From: Cellulomonas xylanilytica
Lineage (GTDB): Bacteria > Actinomycetota > Actinomycetes > Actinomycetales > Cellulomonadaceae
DNA length: 64,000 nt
Reading direction: 5' to 3'
Assembly (NCBI RefSeq): GCF_007989805.1
Contig: NZ_BJUB01000006.1
Span: 186,001 to 250,000, forward strand
In this document: in pieces, positions 1-8,940 of the stretch
Numbering within the stretch: position 1 is the stretch's first letter
Layout: each line of letters begins with the position of its first letter
The notes under the pieces: generated by a model
Seen by the model: the letters and a program-made list of their open reading frames with translations, nothing else
Database searches by the model: none
Told to the model about the DNA's origin: nothing
Made by a program: the position numbers and the translations under genes

Positions 1-2
1 CC

Positions 3-341
3 CGGGACGTCGTCGACGCCCTGAGCTGGCCCGGCCTGTGGCGCCTCGGCGCCCGGAACCTGCGGCCGGGCGCCCAGGAGGTGCTCCGGTCGCTGTCGCG
101 GGCGCGGTTCGCCGCGAGCCTCGCCGAGCTGGTGCCGGAGATCACCGCGGCGGACCTCGTGCCGTCCGCGGCGGGGGTCCGTGCCCAGGCGATGCGCCGC
201 GACGGGACGCTCGTCGACGACTTCCTCGTGCAGCGCGCGCCCCGGCAGGTGCACGTGCTCAACGCCCCGTCCCCCGCGGCGACCGCGGCGCTCGAGATCG
301 CCGCGCACCTCGTGACCGAGGTCGACGCGGTCCGCGCCTGA
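3..341 (+). CDS. lhgO: L-2-hydroxyglutarate oxidase, C-terminal part (5' end outside window)
   Basis: The reading frame is open from the first base of the window, so only about the last 112 residues are present. The tail carries an IRAQ-like segment (VRAQAM), then LVDDFLV and the closing motif VHVLNAPSPAATAALEIA, which is characteristic of the end of LhgO/YgaF-type FAD-dependent L-2-hydroxyglutarate oxidases. These enzymes oxidise L-2-hydroxyglutarate to 2-oxoglutarate with FAD. The FAD-binding N-terminus is not visible, so the call rests on the C-terminal motif alone. A related FAD-dependent 2-hydroxyacid oxidase is the alternative. Confidence 0.8.
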   Translation, partial: RDVVDALSWPGLWRLGARNLRPGAQEVLRSLSRARFAASLAELVPEITAADLVPSAAGVRAQAMRRDGTLVDDFLVQRAPRQVHVLNAPSPAATAALEIAAHLVTEVDAVRA

Positions 342-490
342 CGCTCCGACGCCCGCGCGCCCGGAGCAGACCGGGGCGAACCGGACGGCCTGCGGCGACG
401 TCGCAGACCCGTGCCGCGTCGTGCGTGATCGACCCGACCTGACGCGCTACCGTGGCGGCCGGACACCCACCCCCAACCGTGAGGTTCGTC

Positions 491-1045
491 ATGGATCGCG
501 CCCACCGTCGGGCCGTACGGCTCGTCGTCCCGCTGCTCGTGCTGGGTGGGCTCGCGGCGTGCACGCCGGGCTCCCCCACGTCGTCCACGCCGACCCCGAG
601 CGCCTCGACGGCACGCCCGAGCGCCGGCGCGACCACGTCCGGACCGACGTCGACCCCGACGACGGGCCCGACGGACGGCGCCCCGCCGGCCTCCCCCGAG
701 CCCACGGACGCCGCACCGGCACCCGCCCCGGCGCCCGACGACCTGACGGAGGTCACCGTCACGATCTCGTACGCGGGCTGGGTGGCGGACGCCGGACGCG
801 TCGAGGTCGGCGCGTACGTCGACGGCGTCATCGAGGGCACCGGCACCTGCACGCTCACGCTGAAGCGCTCGGGCCGGTCGGTCAGCGAGACCGTGCCCGC
901 GACGGCCGACGCGTCGAGCACGAGCTGCGGCGCCGTGGCCGTCGACGGCGCGCAGCTCAGCAGCGGCACCTGGTCCGCTGTCGTCGACTACGACTCACCG
1001 ACCTCGGTGGGCTCGTCCGCTCCCACAGAGGTGGTCGTCCCGTGA
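491..1045 (+). CDS. small secreted lipoprotein, function unknown
   Basis: The 184-residue product begins with a basic N-terminus, a hydrophobic stretch and the lipobox LAAC (Cys24), so it should be a lipid-anchored exported protein. Residues about 25-85 are a low-complexity Thr/Ser/Pro/Ala spacer. The remaining hundred residues form a small beta-rich domain with two cysteines, containing VTISYAGW and AYVDGVIEG, that I do not recognise. The ATG at 491 is chosen over an upstream in-frame start because GAGG sits six bases before it and because the signal sequence begins here. The stop overlaps the GTG of the next gene (GTGA), so the two are probably co-translated. Confidence 0.7.
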   Translation: MDRAHRRAVRLVVPLLVLGGLAACTPGSPTSSTPTPSASTARPSAGATTSGPTSTPTTGPTDGAPPASPEPTDAAPAPAPAPDDLTEVTVTISYAGWVADAGRVEVGAYVDGVIEGTGTCTLTLKRSGRSVSETVPATADASSTSCGAVAVDGAQLSSGTWSAVVDYDSPTSVGSSAPTEVVVP

Positions 1046-3111
1046 CGTCGTCATCCACGCCCTGGCGGCGCCTGGTCTCGTTCGTGGTCGCCGCGGCGGT
1101 GGGCCTGCTCGGCCTGACCGCCGTCACGGTCGGCGCCGCCGCCCCGGCGGCCGCTGCCGACCTGTCGACCTTCGACCCTGGCTACCTGGTGTCGGAGCAG
1201 AACTTCTGGGACTCCACGGTGATGTCGGCAGCGGACATCCAGGCGTTCCTCAACGCCCGCGGATCGACGTGCCTGCCCAACCCGACCGACGGCGCACCCT
1301 GCCTCAAGGACGTCCGGCAGGACACCACGAGCCGCACTCCCGACGACCGCTGCGCCGGTGGTTACGCGGGCGCAGCGTCGGAGAGCGCGGCCACGATCAT
1401 CGCGAAGGTCGCCCAGGCCTGCGGCGTGAGCCCGCGCGTGATCCTCGTGACGCTCCAGAAGGAGCAGGGGCTGGTCACGACCAAGAAGCCGACCCAGGAC
1501 ATGTACCGCAAGGCGATGGGGTACGGCTGCCCGGACACGGCGCCCTGCGACGCTCAGTACTTCTGGTTCCAGAACCAGGTATACCGCGCCGCGTGGCAGT
1601 TCCGGAGCTATGCGCTCACGCCCACGCGCTGGACCCACCGCGCGGGGATGGTCAACAACATCCGCTTCCACCCCAACGCGGCCTGCGGCACGTCCCCGGT
1701 CACCATCCGCAACCAGGCCACGGCCGGGCTGTACAACTACACGCCGTACCAGCCCAACGCCGCGGCGCTGGCCGCCGGGTACGGCACGGGTGACTCGTGC
1801 TCGTCGTACGGCAACCGCAACTTCGTGTCCTACTGGACCGACTGGTTCGGCTCCCCCACCGGCGTCCCGCCGGTCGGCAGCGTGGACGCGATCGGTCTCA
1901 CGAACGCCGGGATCACGGTGGCGGGCTGGGCCCTGGACCCCGACACCAGCGCCTCCATCGCGGTGCACGTCTACATCGACGGCGTCGGGACCGCCATCAC
2001 CGCGAACCAGTCCCGCCCGGACATCGGTGCCATCTACACCAAGCACGGGGACAAGCACGGGTTCACGTTCACGTCCCCGCAGGACCCCGGCAGCCACGGG
2101 ATCTGCGTCTACGCGATCAACTCCGACCCCGGCAGCAACACGCTCCTGACGTGCCGGACGGTCGTCGTCCCGGACAAGGCACCCATCGGCTCCGTCGACA
2201 CCGTGACCTCCACGTCGTCGAGCATCACCGTCGGCGGCTGGGTCATCGACCCGGACACGTCGGCGTCCACGCAGGTGCACATCTACATGGACGGTGTCGG
2301 CGTCGCGGTCAACGCCGACCGGTCCCGCCCCGACCTGGTCGCGGCGTTCGGGCGCGGCGACAAGCACGGCTTCACGCACACGCTGCCGGCAAAGGTGGGA
2401 CGGCATCAGCTCTGCGTCTACGGCATCAACACCGCGAAGGCTCCGCACACCCTCCTGTGGTGCGGCACCGTCGACGTCCGTGACGTGACCGCGGCACCGT
2501 TCGGCTCGTTCGACTCGGTCACGACGAAGGGTCAGACCGTCTCGTTCTCCGGCTGGACGATCGACCCGGACACCACGGCCCCGACCGACGTGCACGTGTA
2601 CATCGACGGCGTCGCGACCACCTCGATCAAGGCCGACAAGTCGCGTCCCGACGTCGCCACCGCGTTCGGCAAGGGCGACAAGCACGGCTTCGCCTGGTCG
2701 ACCACGCTGGCGAACGGGCCGCACACCGCCTGCCTCCACGCGATCAACACCCAGGGCATCCCGCACACCCTGCTCGGGTGCCGCACGTTCACGGTCGCGA
2801 ACGCGGCCCCGATCGGCGCCGTGGACGCGGTGACCGTCTCGGCCGGGTCCGTGACGATCTCCGGCTGGACGCTCGACCCGGACACGTCGGACCCGACGCA
2901 GGCGCACGTCTACATCGACGGCGCGGGCGTCGCCCTCGTCGCCGACCAGTCCCGCCCCGACGTGGGGGCGGCGTTCGGGCGCGGTGACAGGCACGGGTTC
3001 AGCCACACGGCCGCCCTGTCGGCCGGGAGCCACGCGATGTGCGTCTACGCGATCGACACCGCGGGCGGGAGCAACACCACCCTCACCTGCCGGACGTTCT
3101 CGGTGCCCTGA
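1042..3111 (+). CDS. secreted protein with N-terminal catalytic-like domain and four ~104-residue tandem repeats
   Basis: The 689-residue product has a signal peptide (hydrophobic core about residues 14-35, ending APAAAA). A Cys-rich domain of about 240 residues starts DLSTFDPGYLVSEQNFW and contains ILVTLQKEQGLV, a form found in secreted actinobacterial proteins often labelled hemagglutinin-like. Four repeats follow at residues about 278-381, 382-486, 487-590 and 591-689. Each contains GW-DPDTS, VHVYIDG, a SRPD segment, GD-HGF and a Cys pair (CVYAI and CRT). The KEQGL segment recalls lytic transglycosylase-type Glu motifs, but I would not assign activity on it. The GTG start overlaps the upstream lipoprotein stop. 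The repeats probably form a surface binding stalk; ligand unknown. Confidence 0.75.
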   Translation: MTSSSTPWRRLVSFVVAAAVGLLGLTAVTVGAAAPAAAADLSTFDPGYLVSEQNFWDSTVMSAADIQAFLNARGSTCLPNPTDGAPCLKDVRQDTTSRTPDDRCAGGYAGAASESAATIIAKVAQACGVSPRVILVTLQKEQGLVTTKKPTQDMYRKAMGYGCPDTAPCDAQYFWFQNQVYRAAWQFRSYALTPTRWTHRAGMVNNIRFHPNAACGTSPVTIRNQATAGLYNYTPYQPNAAALAAGYGTGDSCSSYGNRNFVSYWTDWFGSPTGVPPVGSVDAIGLTNAGITVAGWALDPDTSASIAVHVYIDGVGTAITANQSRPDIGAIYTKHGDKHGFTFTSPQDPGSHGICVYAINSDPGSNTLLTCRTVVVPDKAPIGSVDTVTSTSSSITVGGWVIDPDTSASTQVHIYMDGVGVAVNADRSRPDLVAAFGRGDKHGFTHTLPAKVGRHQLCVYGINTAKAPHTLLWCGTVDVRDVTAAPFGSFDSVTTKGQTVSFSGWTIDPDTTAPTDVHVYIDGVATTSIKADKSRPDVATAFGKGDKHGFAWSTTLANGPHTACLHAINTQGIPHTLLGCRTFTVANAAPIGAVDAVTVSAGSVTISGWTLDPDTSDPTQAHVYIDGAGVALVADQSRPDVGAAFGRGDRHGFSHTAALSAGSHAMCVYAIDTAGGSNTTLTCRTFSVP

Positions 3112-3128
3112 CCGGCGCCAGGACGAAC

Positions 3129-3176
3129 GACGACGGGCGGGTCACCGAGCACTCTCGGTCACCCGCCCGTCGTCGT
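3129..3176. terminator. bidirectional stem-loop terminator between convergent genes
   Basis: Two 22-base arms (3129-3150 and 3155-3176) pair at 21 of 22 positions around a four-base loop, CACT. The hairpin lies exactly in the 72-base gap between the converging repeat-protein gene and the glycosyltransferase gene. There is no T-run, as is usual in this GC-rich group. Confidence 0.75.
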
Positions 3177-3183
3177 CGGCGCG

Positions 3184-5697
3184 TCAGACGCGCGTGCCGC
3201 CCAGCCCGGTGACGCGGCGGACGCGGCCGCTGGCTCGGCGTGCGACCTCGCGCACGCCACCCTGGTTCATGTACTCCCGGAACAGGCGCAGGTCGCCGCG
3301 GACCGAGACCGGCGGCGGCGGGGGCAGGCGCAGCGAGTCGGTCGTCGTCCCCGGCGCCCGCAGGGCCAGGTCGGCGGCCCGCCGCGGCGACCTGCAGAAC
3401 TCGACCAGCGGCGTCAGGACCCGGCTCCACCGGTACGCGACGGCGAACTCCTCCACGCGCGCACGCGCCGCGGCGATCGCCTCCTCGTCGTACAGCATCT
3501 CCTCGAGCGCCGCGACGAGCCCGTCGACGTCCTCGGGCTCGACCGTCCGGCCCAGGCCCTTGTCCCGGATCAGCTCACCGAAGGTGTCCCCGCCGGTCGC
3601 CACGATCGGCAGCGTGCACCACAGGTAGTCGAGGATCCGCGTCCGGAAGCTGAACGCCGTCTCGATGTGGTGGAAGTGCGTCGACACGCCGACGTCGGCG
3701 TCGAGCAGGTAGTCCGCCCGCTCCTCGTACGGCACCCAGCTGTCGTTGAAGAACACGTGCTTGTCGGTCAGACCGAGCTCGGTGGCCAGCTGACGCGCGT
3801 CCCACGCGATCCGCATGTCCGGCACGCCGGGGTTCGGGTGCTTGGTGCCCAGGAAGAACAGGCGCACCTCGGGGTGGGTCACCCGCAGCCGGTCGACCGC
3901 GTGGATCAGCGTCAGCGGGTCGAACCAGTTGTAGATGCCCCCGCCCCACAGGATCACCTTGTCGTCGGGGCCGATGCCCTCGACGGTGCCCTTGATCCCG
4001 TGCCGCTTCTGCACCGGCGGCTCGTCCGCGATGCCGAAGGGGACGACCGTGAGCAGCGAGTTCAGCGTCGCGTCCTCGTCGTACACGGACGGGTTGATGC
4101 GTCCCTGGCCGGCGAGCTGGCCGAGCCAGAAGTCGCGCTGCTTGTCCGACGCGCACAGCAGGAGGTCGGCGCGGGCGATCTGCTCGTTGAGCGTGCGGGT
4201 GGTCTCGCGGACCGCCATCGCCCGTCCCCCGAGCCCGAGGTCACGCGCCTGCTCGAGCTGCTCGAGGTGGATCGGGTCGTAGATGTCGGCGACGACGATC
4301 TTGGTGCTGTTCTTGAGCCAGGGGGCCGCCTCGAGGAGGAAGCCCTGGAAGATGATGACGTCGGCCCAGCCGGTCGCCTCGACCAGCGACTTGCCGTGCA
4401 CGTACTCGGTCGCGAAGTCGTCGTGCGTGACCGAGACGCCGGACGTCGACGCGAGCCGCACGTCGTGCTCGGGCGCCAGGGCGCGCGCGATCTCCCACGC
4501 CCGGATCGCCGGCCCCGCCATGCGTGCCTTGAGCGGCTCGCCCGTGACGACGAGGACCCGCTGCCGCGACCGGAAGTGGCTCGCGATGCCGAACGCCTCG
4601 ACCAGCACGCGGTGCGCCTCGAGGTAGCTGTCGATCGCGTAGGCGGGCTCCATGGCCTCGCGGAACAGCGGGAGCAGCTCGCGGTCCGTCCGGCGGCGCC
4701 GCGACTGGAGCGCCTGCCGGGTGACGTGCAGCGACTCGAGCTGCTCGACGAAGTAGTCGATCGCGTACGGGCCGGTGAGGCTCATCTTCGGCAGCTCGAG
4801 CGTGCCGACGTCGTCGTTGCCGGGCGAGCGCTGCAGGTCGAGCGTCGTCGTGTCGACGTCCGCCCGCGCGAAGGACCGGCGGACGGCGAGGGCCATCGCG
4901 GCCGGCAGGGCGCGCGCGAGCGTCTCGTCGTCGAAGTTCTTGTACATCGACAGCAGCGCGTTGCGCTCGAGCAGGTAGCTCTCGCGGAAGTTGCCGAACT
5001 TCTTCATCGTGACGTGGTGCCGGTGGTACGCCACGGACCCGGGCACGTAGCGGACGCGGTAGCCGAGCAGGTTGAGCCGCCAGCCGAGGTCGACGTCCTC
5101 ATAGAACATGAAGAAGCGCTCGTCGAACCCGCCGACCTCGCGGAACAGGGCCGCCGGCATGAACATCGCGGCGCCGGTGCCGAACAGGACGTCCTTCGCG
5201 ACGTCCCACTCCCCGGTGTCGGGCTTCTCGACCTCGCGCTTGTAGCCCATGCCGAACCACGTGAGGGAGCCGTCGACGTAGTCGATGGTCTCGCCCTCCC
5301 AGTCGAGGACCTTGCTCGCGACGGCGCCGATCGTCGGGTCGGCCTGGAGCGTCTCCACGGCCGCCCGGACCCAGCCGGTGCCGGGCCGGGCGTCGTTGTT
5401 GAGGAACCCGACGAACTCACCGGTGGCCGCCTTTACACCGGTGTTGCAGCCCCCGGCGAACCCCGTGTTCGACCCGGCCTCCACGACCGTGGCGTGCGGG
5501 ACGGCGGCGCGGATCTTCGCGACGCTGCCGTCGTCGGAGTCGTTGTCCACGACGATCAGCTCGAGCTGGTCCGACGGCCAGTCGACGTCCTCGAACGACC
5601 GCAGGGCCACGATCGTGTCGTCGGCCCCCTTGTAGTTCACGAGGATGATCGAGACGACCCCCGGGCGGACGGTCGGCTCCGAGCGGTCCAGCTTCAT
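3184..5697 (-). CDS. GT2-GT4 fusion glycosyltransferase of the surface glycan cluster
   Basis: The 837-residue protein carries two glycosyltransferase modules. Residues about 14-250 form a GT-A fold GT2 domain (VSIILVNYKG, DNDSDDGS, NNDARP and the acceptor-side motif FYEDVDLGWRL), similar to rhamnosyltransferases of the WbbL type. A linker of about 130 residues follows. Residues about 378-790 form a GT-B fold domain of GT4 type (VLVVTGEPLKARMAGPAIRA, LWGGGIYNW, THFHHIETAFSFRTRILDYL). It should transfer two sugars in the cytoplasm to a lipid-linked surface polymer. Its ATG overlaps the stop of the Wzt-like gene (ATGA), so Wzm, Wzt and this enzyme form one operon. Donor sugars cannot be read from sequence. 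Confidence 0.87.
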   Translation of the reverse strand: MKLDRSEPTVRPGVVSIILVNYKGADDTIVALRSFEDVDWPSDQLELIVVDNDSDDGSVAKIRAAVPHATVVEAGSNTGFAGGCNTGVKAATGEFVGFLNNDARPGTGWVRAAVETLQADPTIGAVASKVLDWEGETIDYVDGSLTWFGMGYKREVEKPDTGEWDVAKDVLFGTGAAMFMPAALFREVGGFDERFFMFYEDVDLGWRLNLLGYRVRYVPGSVAYHRHHVTMKKFGNFRESYLLERNALLSMYKNFDDETLARALPAAMALAVRRSFARADVDTTTLDLQRSPGNDDVGTLELPKMSLTGPYAIDYFVEQLESLHVTRQALQSRRRRTDRELLPLFREAMEPAYAIDSYLEAHRVLVEAFGIASHFRSRQRVLVVTGEPLKARMAGPAIRAWEIARALAPEHDVRLASTSGVSVTHDDFATEYVHGKSLVEATGWADVIIFQGFLLEAAPWLKNSTKIVVADIYDPIHLEQLEQARDLGLGGRAMAVRETTRTLNEQIARADLLLCASDKQRDFWLGQLAGQGRINPSVYDEDATLNSLLTVVPFGIADEPPVQKRHGIKGTVEGIGPDDKVILWGGGIYNWFDPLTLIHAVDRLRVTHPEVRLFFLGTKHPNPGVPDMRIAWDARQLATELGLTDKHVFFNDSWVPYEERADYLLDADVGVSTHFHHIETAFSFRTRILDYLWCTLPIVATGGDTFGELIRDKGLGRTVEPEDVDGLVAALEEMLYDEEAIAAARARVEEFAVAYRWSRVLTPLVEFCRSPRRAADLALRAPGTTTDSLRLPPPPPVSVRGDLRLFREYMNQGGVREVARRASGRVRRVTGLGGTRV

Positions 5698-6899
5698 GCG
5701 TCTCCCTTGATCGGCGACCAGGTCGCCCCCATCGCCACGATGCCGCCAGACTCCCGCGGCTCGCCTGCCTCCACGTCGAACCGGGTGATGTGCCGCCGGA
5801 GGTCGTAGGTGTGCTGAGTGGTCCAGTCGACGGCCGAGGCCGTCAGGTCGAACGTGCCCGGCTGCAGCGGGAGCCGCGGCACGGTGCAGTCGATGAATCC
5901 GTCACCCGAGACGCTGGTGATGTCCAGACCGCCGTCCCGGGAGTGGTACGCCCAGACGTAGGTGCCCTCGATCGTCTCGATGGCAAGGCCGAAGACCGGT
6001 CGCTCGATCGTCTGGTGGGCACGGTAGTGCACGCGGATCGACATCGCCTCTCCGGTGCGGAACGACGAGACGGACTCGTCGGCGCCGTCGAGCAGCTCGA
6101 CGCGCTCGACGGTGATCTCGCCCGAGCCGTGCCGCCCCGTCTCGTGCACGGCCTCCTCGACGGGCCGGTCCGTGTGCGTCTTGTCGATGTAGCTGTCGAC
6201 CAGGTCCGTGGCCGGCCCCGACGCGACGAGGCGTCCGTGCTCGAGCCAGGCGGCGTGGTCGCACATGGTGCGCATGGAGCCCATGGCGTGGCTCACGATG
6301 ACGACGGTCTTGCCCGCCGTGCGGAAGTCCGCGAACTTCTCCATGCACTTCGCCTGGAAGCTCGCGTCACCGACGGCCAGCACCTCGTCGACGAGGAGGA
6401 TGTCGGGGTCCACGTTGATGGCGACCGAGAACCCCAGCCGGACGTACATGCCGGACGAGTAGTTCTTCACGGGCTGGTCGATGAACTGCTCGATGCCGGC
6501 GAAGTCGACGATCTCCTCGAAGCGCGACTCGATGTCCTTCTTGCCCAGGCCCAGGATCGACCCGTTGAGGAAGACGTTCTCTCGACCGGTGAGCTCCGGG
6601 TGGAAGCCCGACCCGAGCTCCAGCAGAGCGGCCATGGAGCCGTTGACGCGCACGTTGCCGGTGTCCGGCACGAGGATCCGCGCCAGGCACTTGAGCAGCG
6701 TGGACTTGCCCGAGCCGTTCTCGCCGATCAGCCCGAACGTCGTGCCCTCGGGGATCTCGAACCCGACGTCGCGCAGCGCCCAGAACTCGTCGTACTTCGC
6801 CCGGCGGCCACGCATGAGCGACGCCTTCAGCGACTGGTTGCGCTCCTTGTACATCCGGAAGCGCTTGGAGACGTCGACGACCTCGATCGCGGTGCTCAC
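5694..6899 (-). CDS. polysaccharide ABC exporter ATPase, Wzt type with C-terminal carbohydrate-binding domain
   Basis: The 401-residue product has Walker A GENGSGKST at residues 59-67, a shortened signature YSSGM at 147-151, Walker B ILLVDE at 167-172 and the switch His at 204. This is the arrangement of ABC-2 exporters for O-antigen and teichoic acid. Residues about 260-395 form a beta-rich extension resembling the Wzt_C domain, which in E. coli O8/O9a recognises the finished glycan end. It should power export of a glycan across the membrane with the adjacent permease. The GTG at 6899 overlaps the permease stop (GTGA) and fixes the start; a much longer in-frame extension lies wholly inside the permease gene and is rejected. 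Confidence 0.9.
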   Translation of the reverse strand: MSTAIEVVDVSKRFRMYKERNQSLKASLMRGRRAKYDEFWALRDVGFEIPEGTTFGLIGENGSGKSTLLKCLARILVPDTGNVRVNGSMAALLELGSGFHPELTGRENVFLNGSILGLGKKDIESRFEEIVDFAGIEQFIDQPVKNYSSGMYVRLGFSVAINVDPDILLVDEVLAVGDASFQAKCMEKFADFRTAGKTVVIVSHAMGSMRTMCDHAAWLEHGRLVASGPATDLVDSYIDKTHTDRPVEEAVHETGRHGSGEITVERVELLDGADESVSSFRTGEAMSIRVHYRAHQTIERPVFGLAIETIEGTYVWAYHSRDGGLDITSVSGDGFIDCTVPRLPLQPGTFDLTASAVDWTTQHTYDLRRHITRFDVEAGEPRESGGIVAMGATWSPIKGDA

Positions 6900-7738
6900 A
6901 GCTCCTCCGCCATGCGGGGCTCGAACTTCTTGAAGACGTACCAGCCGATGGTGAGCGCGACCGCGGCGGAACCGACGCACCAGAGCAGGTCCGTCGTCGA
7001 CGGCATCCTCTCTTCGTACAGCACGGAGCGGAACGCCTGGGTGAAGTGCAGCATCGGGTTGAGCTCCCAGAGCGTGGTGAGGGGGAACGACAGGTCCCAC
7101 TGCGCGAGCCAGACGTTGAGCGACTCCTGCGCGCGGACGACGTACGTGAACGGGTAGATGATCGGCGTCGCGTACATCCAGATCTGCAGCAGGATCGCGA
7201 CGAAGTGCTCGGTGTCCCGGAAGTAGACGTTCGCCACGGCGAGGACGAGCGCGAAGCCCAGGGCCATGAGCGTCAGGAGGGCCAGCAGCACGAGCACCAT
7301 CGGCAGCCAGGGCAGCACCATCTGCCCGAAGAGCATGAGCGCCACCATGAGCACGCCGAGCTCGATGGCGGTCGTCACGTCGAGCGCGAACACCGACGAG
7401 GCCACGAGCACCTCGCGCGGGAAGAACACCTTCTTCACCAGGTTCGCGTTGGCCACGATCGACCCGAGCCCCGTCTGCAGGGCGGCGGCGAAGAAGCCCC
7501 ACGGGATGAGCGCGCACATGAGCCAGAGCGCGAAGACGTCCAGGCCGGTGGGCGACGGCTCGATCTGGACGCGCATGAAGTACCCGAAGACGACGGTGTA
7601 GATCAGCATCGTCGCGATGGGGTTGATGAGCGACCAGAGGTTGCCGAGCGCGGTGCGCTTGTACCGGCCCTTCACCTCACGCAGCGTGAGGTTCGCGAGG
7701 AGCTCGCGCGTACGGACGTTCGCGAGGTCGGCGATCAT
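6896..7738 (-). CDS. polysaccharide ABC exporter permease, Wzm type
   Basis: This 280-residue ABC-2 family membrane protein has about six membrane spans. The N-terminal cytoplasmic segment reads LTLREVKGRYKRTALGNLWSLINP, a hallmark of O-antigen and teichoic-acid export permeases (Wzm, TagG, RfbA). It forms the channel partner of the overlapping Wzt-like ATPase. It is the first gene of a three-gene minus-strand operon. The 130 bases upstream, before the end of the methyltransferase gene, show no clear promoter or terminator. It may be co-transcribed with the methyltransferase. Confidence 0.9.
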   Translation of the reverse strand: MIADLANVRTRELLANLTLREVKGRYKRTALGNLWSLINPIATMLIYTVVFGYFMRVQIEPSPTGLDVFALWLMCALIPWGFFAAALQTGLGSIVANANLVKKVFFPREVLVASSVFALDVTTAIELGVLMVALMLFGQMVLPWLPMVLVLLALLTLMALGFALVLAVANVYFRDTEHFVAILLQIWMYATPIIYPFTYVVRAQESLNVWLAQWDLSFPLTTLWELNPMLHFTQAFRSVLYEERMPSTTDLLWCVGSAAVALTIGWYVFKKFEPRMAEEL

Positions 7739-7867
7739 GCGGTCGTCACGACCTCGTCCTGGCCGGCGTCACCCCGCCGGACGCACGCGCGCACGACGAC
7801 GGTCAAAAGATGGGGCATGGGTCGATAGTAGGTGACTACGCCCGGTCCGATGACGGGCGACGGGCCC

Positions 7868-8788
7868 CTACGGGCGTGGTCCGCCTCTCAGCCGCCCGTA
7901 CAGGCGACGGGGGGCGGACAGCGACCGCCAGGTCACCGTGGAGTGCACCGCGCCCAGCTCCTGCTCCGCCGCACCGGCGCGGGACTGCGCCGCGGCGAGC
8001 TCCTCGTCCACCCGCTCGGACCGGACCTCGAGCTCGCGCGACCGCGCCTGCGTCTCGTGCAGCTCGGACTCCAGCTCGTCGATCCGGGTGCGCATGACCT
8101 GCAGGTCTCCGTCGGCGTCGGCGACGACGGCCCGGATGACGAACTGGTAGGTGAGGCCGTCGGGCTGCTCGCGCACCCAGTCGATGACGCCCGGCGGCAG
8201 CGCCTTCCAGTCGACGTCGACCTCGACGCCGAGCGGGTCCGCGGTGGTGCGCCGGACGTCCGTCGCGACGAGGCCCGCCCCCTCGATCAGGGCGAGCAGG
8301 CCGTGCCGGTCGAAGAATGTGACGTGCGTCCGGTCGAGCAGGCCGAGGTCCGTGTAGCGCCAGCGGCCCTGGAGCAGCGCGAGGCGCAGGCTGCCGTGCG
8401 TGACGTTCGGCGTCGAGATGACGACCGAACCGCCGGGGGCCAGCAGCTTGGTGACGTGCCGGAGCAGGCGGTCGGGGTCGGTGAGGTGCTCGAGGATGTC
8501 GCCGAGCACGACCACGTCGAACGACGCCGCCCCGAAGTGCGCGACCAGGTCGACCTGCGTGAGGTCGGCGACGACGACCTCGTCGAGCAGCTTGGCGGCA
8601 CGCGAGGCCGACTCCGGGTCGATCTCCACCCCGCTCACGCGGCACCCGCGGGCGATCAGGGCCTCCCCCAGGTAACCCGTCGCGCACCCGACGTCGAGCA
8701 CACGCTTGTCGGGCCCGACCAGGCGGACCATCAGGCTGTGGGAGTTGTTGTCCGACAAGGCGTCGAAGTCTGCGTCGTACGTTGGCAT
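7868..8788 (-). CDS. SAM-dependent methyltransferase with C-terminal coiled coil
   Basis: The 306-residue enzyme has class I methyltransferase motifs: VLDVGCATGYLG at residues 30-41, the acidic VEID at the end of strand two, and GDILEHL and LLAPGGSVVISTPN further on. Residues about 228-285 are Glu/Arg-rich and probably coiled coil. The tail TVTWRSLSAPRRLYGRLR is a phrase often seen at the ends of glycan biosynthesis proteins. It may cap or decorate the glycan exported by the neighbouring Wzm/Wzt system. Chain-terminating methyltransferases with coiled coils (WbdD type) act that way, but this is inference. The ATG at 8788 has GGAAGG upstream; 45 more in-frame residues upstream look non-coding. 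Confidence 0.82.
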   Translation of the reverse strand: MPTYDADFDALSDNNSHSLMVRLVGPDKRVLDVGCATGYLGEALIARGCRVSGVEIDPESASRAAKLLDEVVVADLTQVDLVAHFGAASFDVVVLGDILEHLTDPDRLLRHVTKLLAPGGSVVISTPNVTHGSLRLALLQGRWRYTDLGLLDRTHVTFFDRHGLLALIEGAGLVATDVRRTTADPLGVEVDVDWKALPPGVIDWVREQPDGLTYQFVIRAVVADADGDLQVMRTRIDELESELHETQARSRELEVRSERVDEELAAAQSRAGAAEQELGAVHSTVTWRSLSAPRRLYGRLRGGPRP

Positions 8789-8928
8789 GTCGCCTTCCAG
8801 AGGTGGACGCGTCCGCGCGAAGGACTCACACGGAACGGGACCCCCGTACCCGCGCGAACAGGATGAGGTCTCCGCGCCCCGGAGCACAAGCGGCCACCCG
8901 GGCGTCGTCGGCCGGCAGAGCACCGTGA

Positions 8929-8934
8929 GAGTAT
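8929..8934 (+). promoter_or_regulatory. possible -10 box of a leaderless promoter for the GT4 gene
   Basis: GAGTAT ends exactly six bases before the GTG at 8941, and no Shine-Dalgarno sequence is visible. The position matches other -10-N6-start arrangements in this window. The hexamer keeps the two most conserved -10 positions (A2 and T6) but not T1. Confidence 0.4.
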
Positions 8935-8940
8935 CGCGCG

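Noticed and set aside
421..1041. In-frame N-terminal extension of the four-repeat protein
   Set aside because: It would overlap the whole lipoprotein gene in another frame and lacks a signal peptide; the GTG at 1042 begins one.
1051..3033. Minus-strand 660-codon frame opposite the repeat protein
   Set aside because: Arg/Val/Asp-rich translation mirrors the repeats of the plus-strand gene; no start or ribosome-binding site.
6900..7517. N-terminal extension of the Wzt-like protein
   Set aside because: It lies entirely inside the permease gene in another frame and is Arg/Ala-rich junk.
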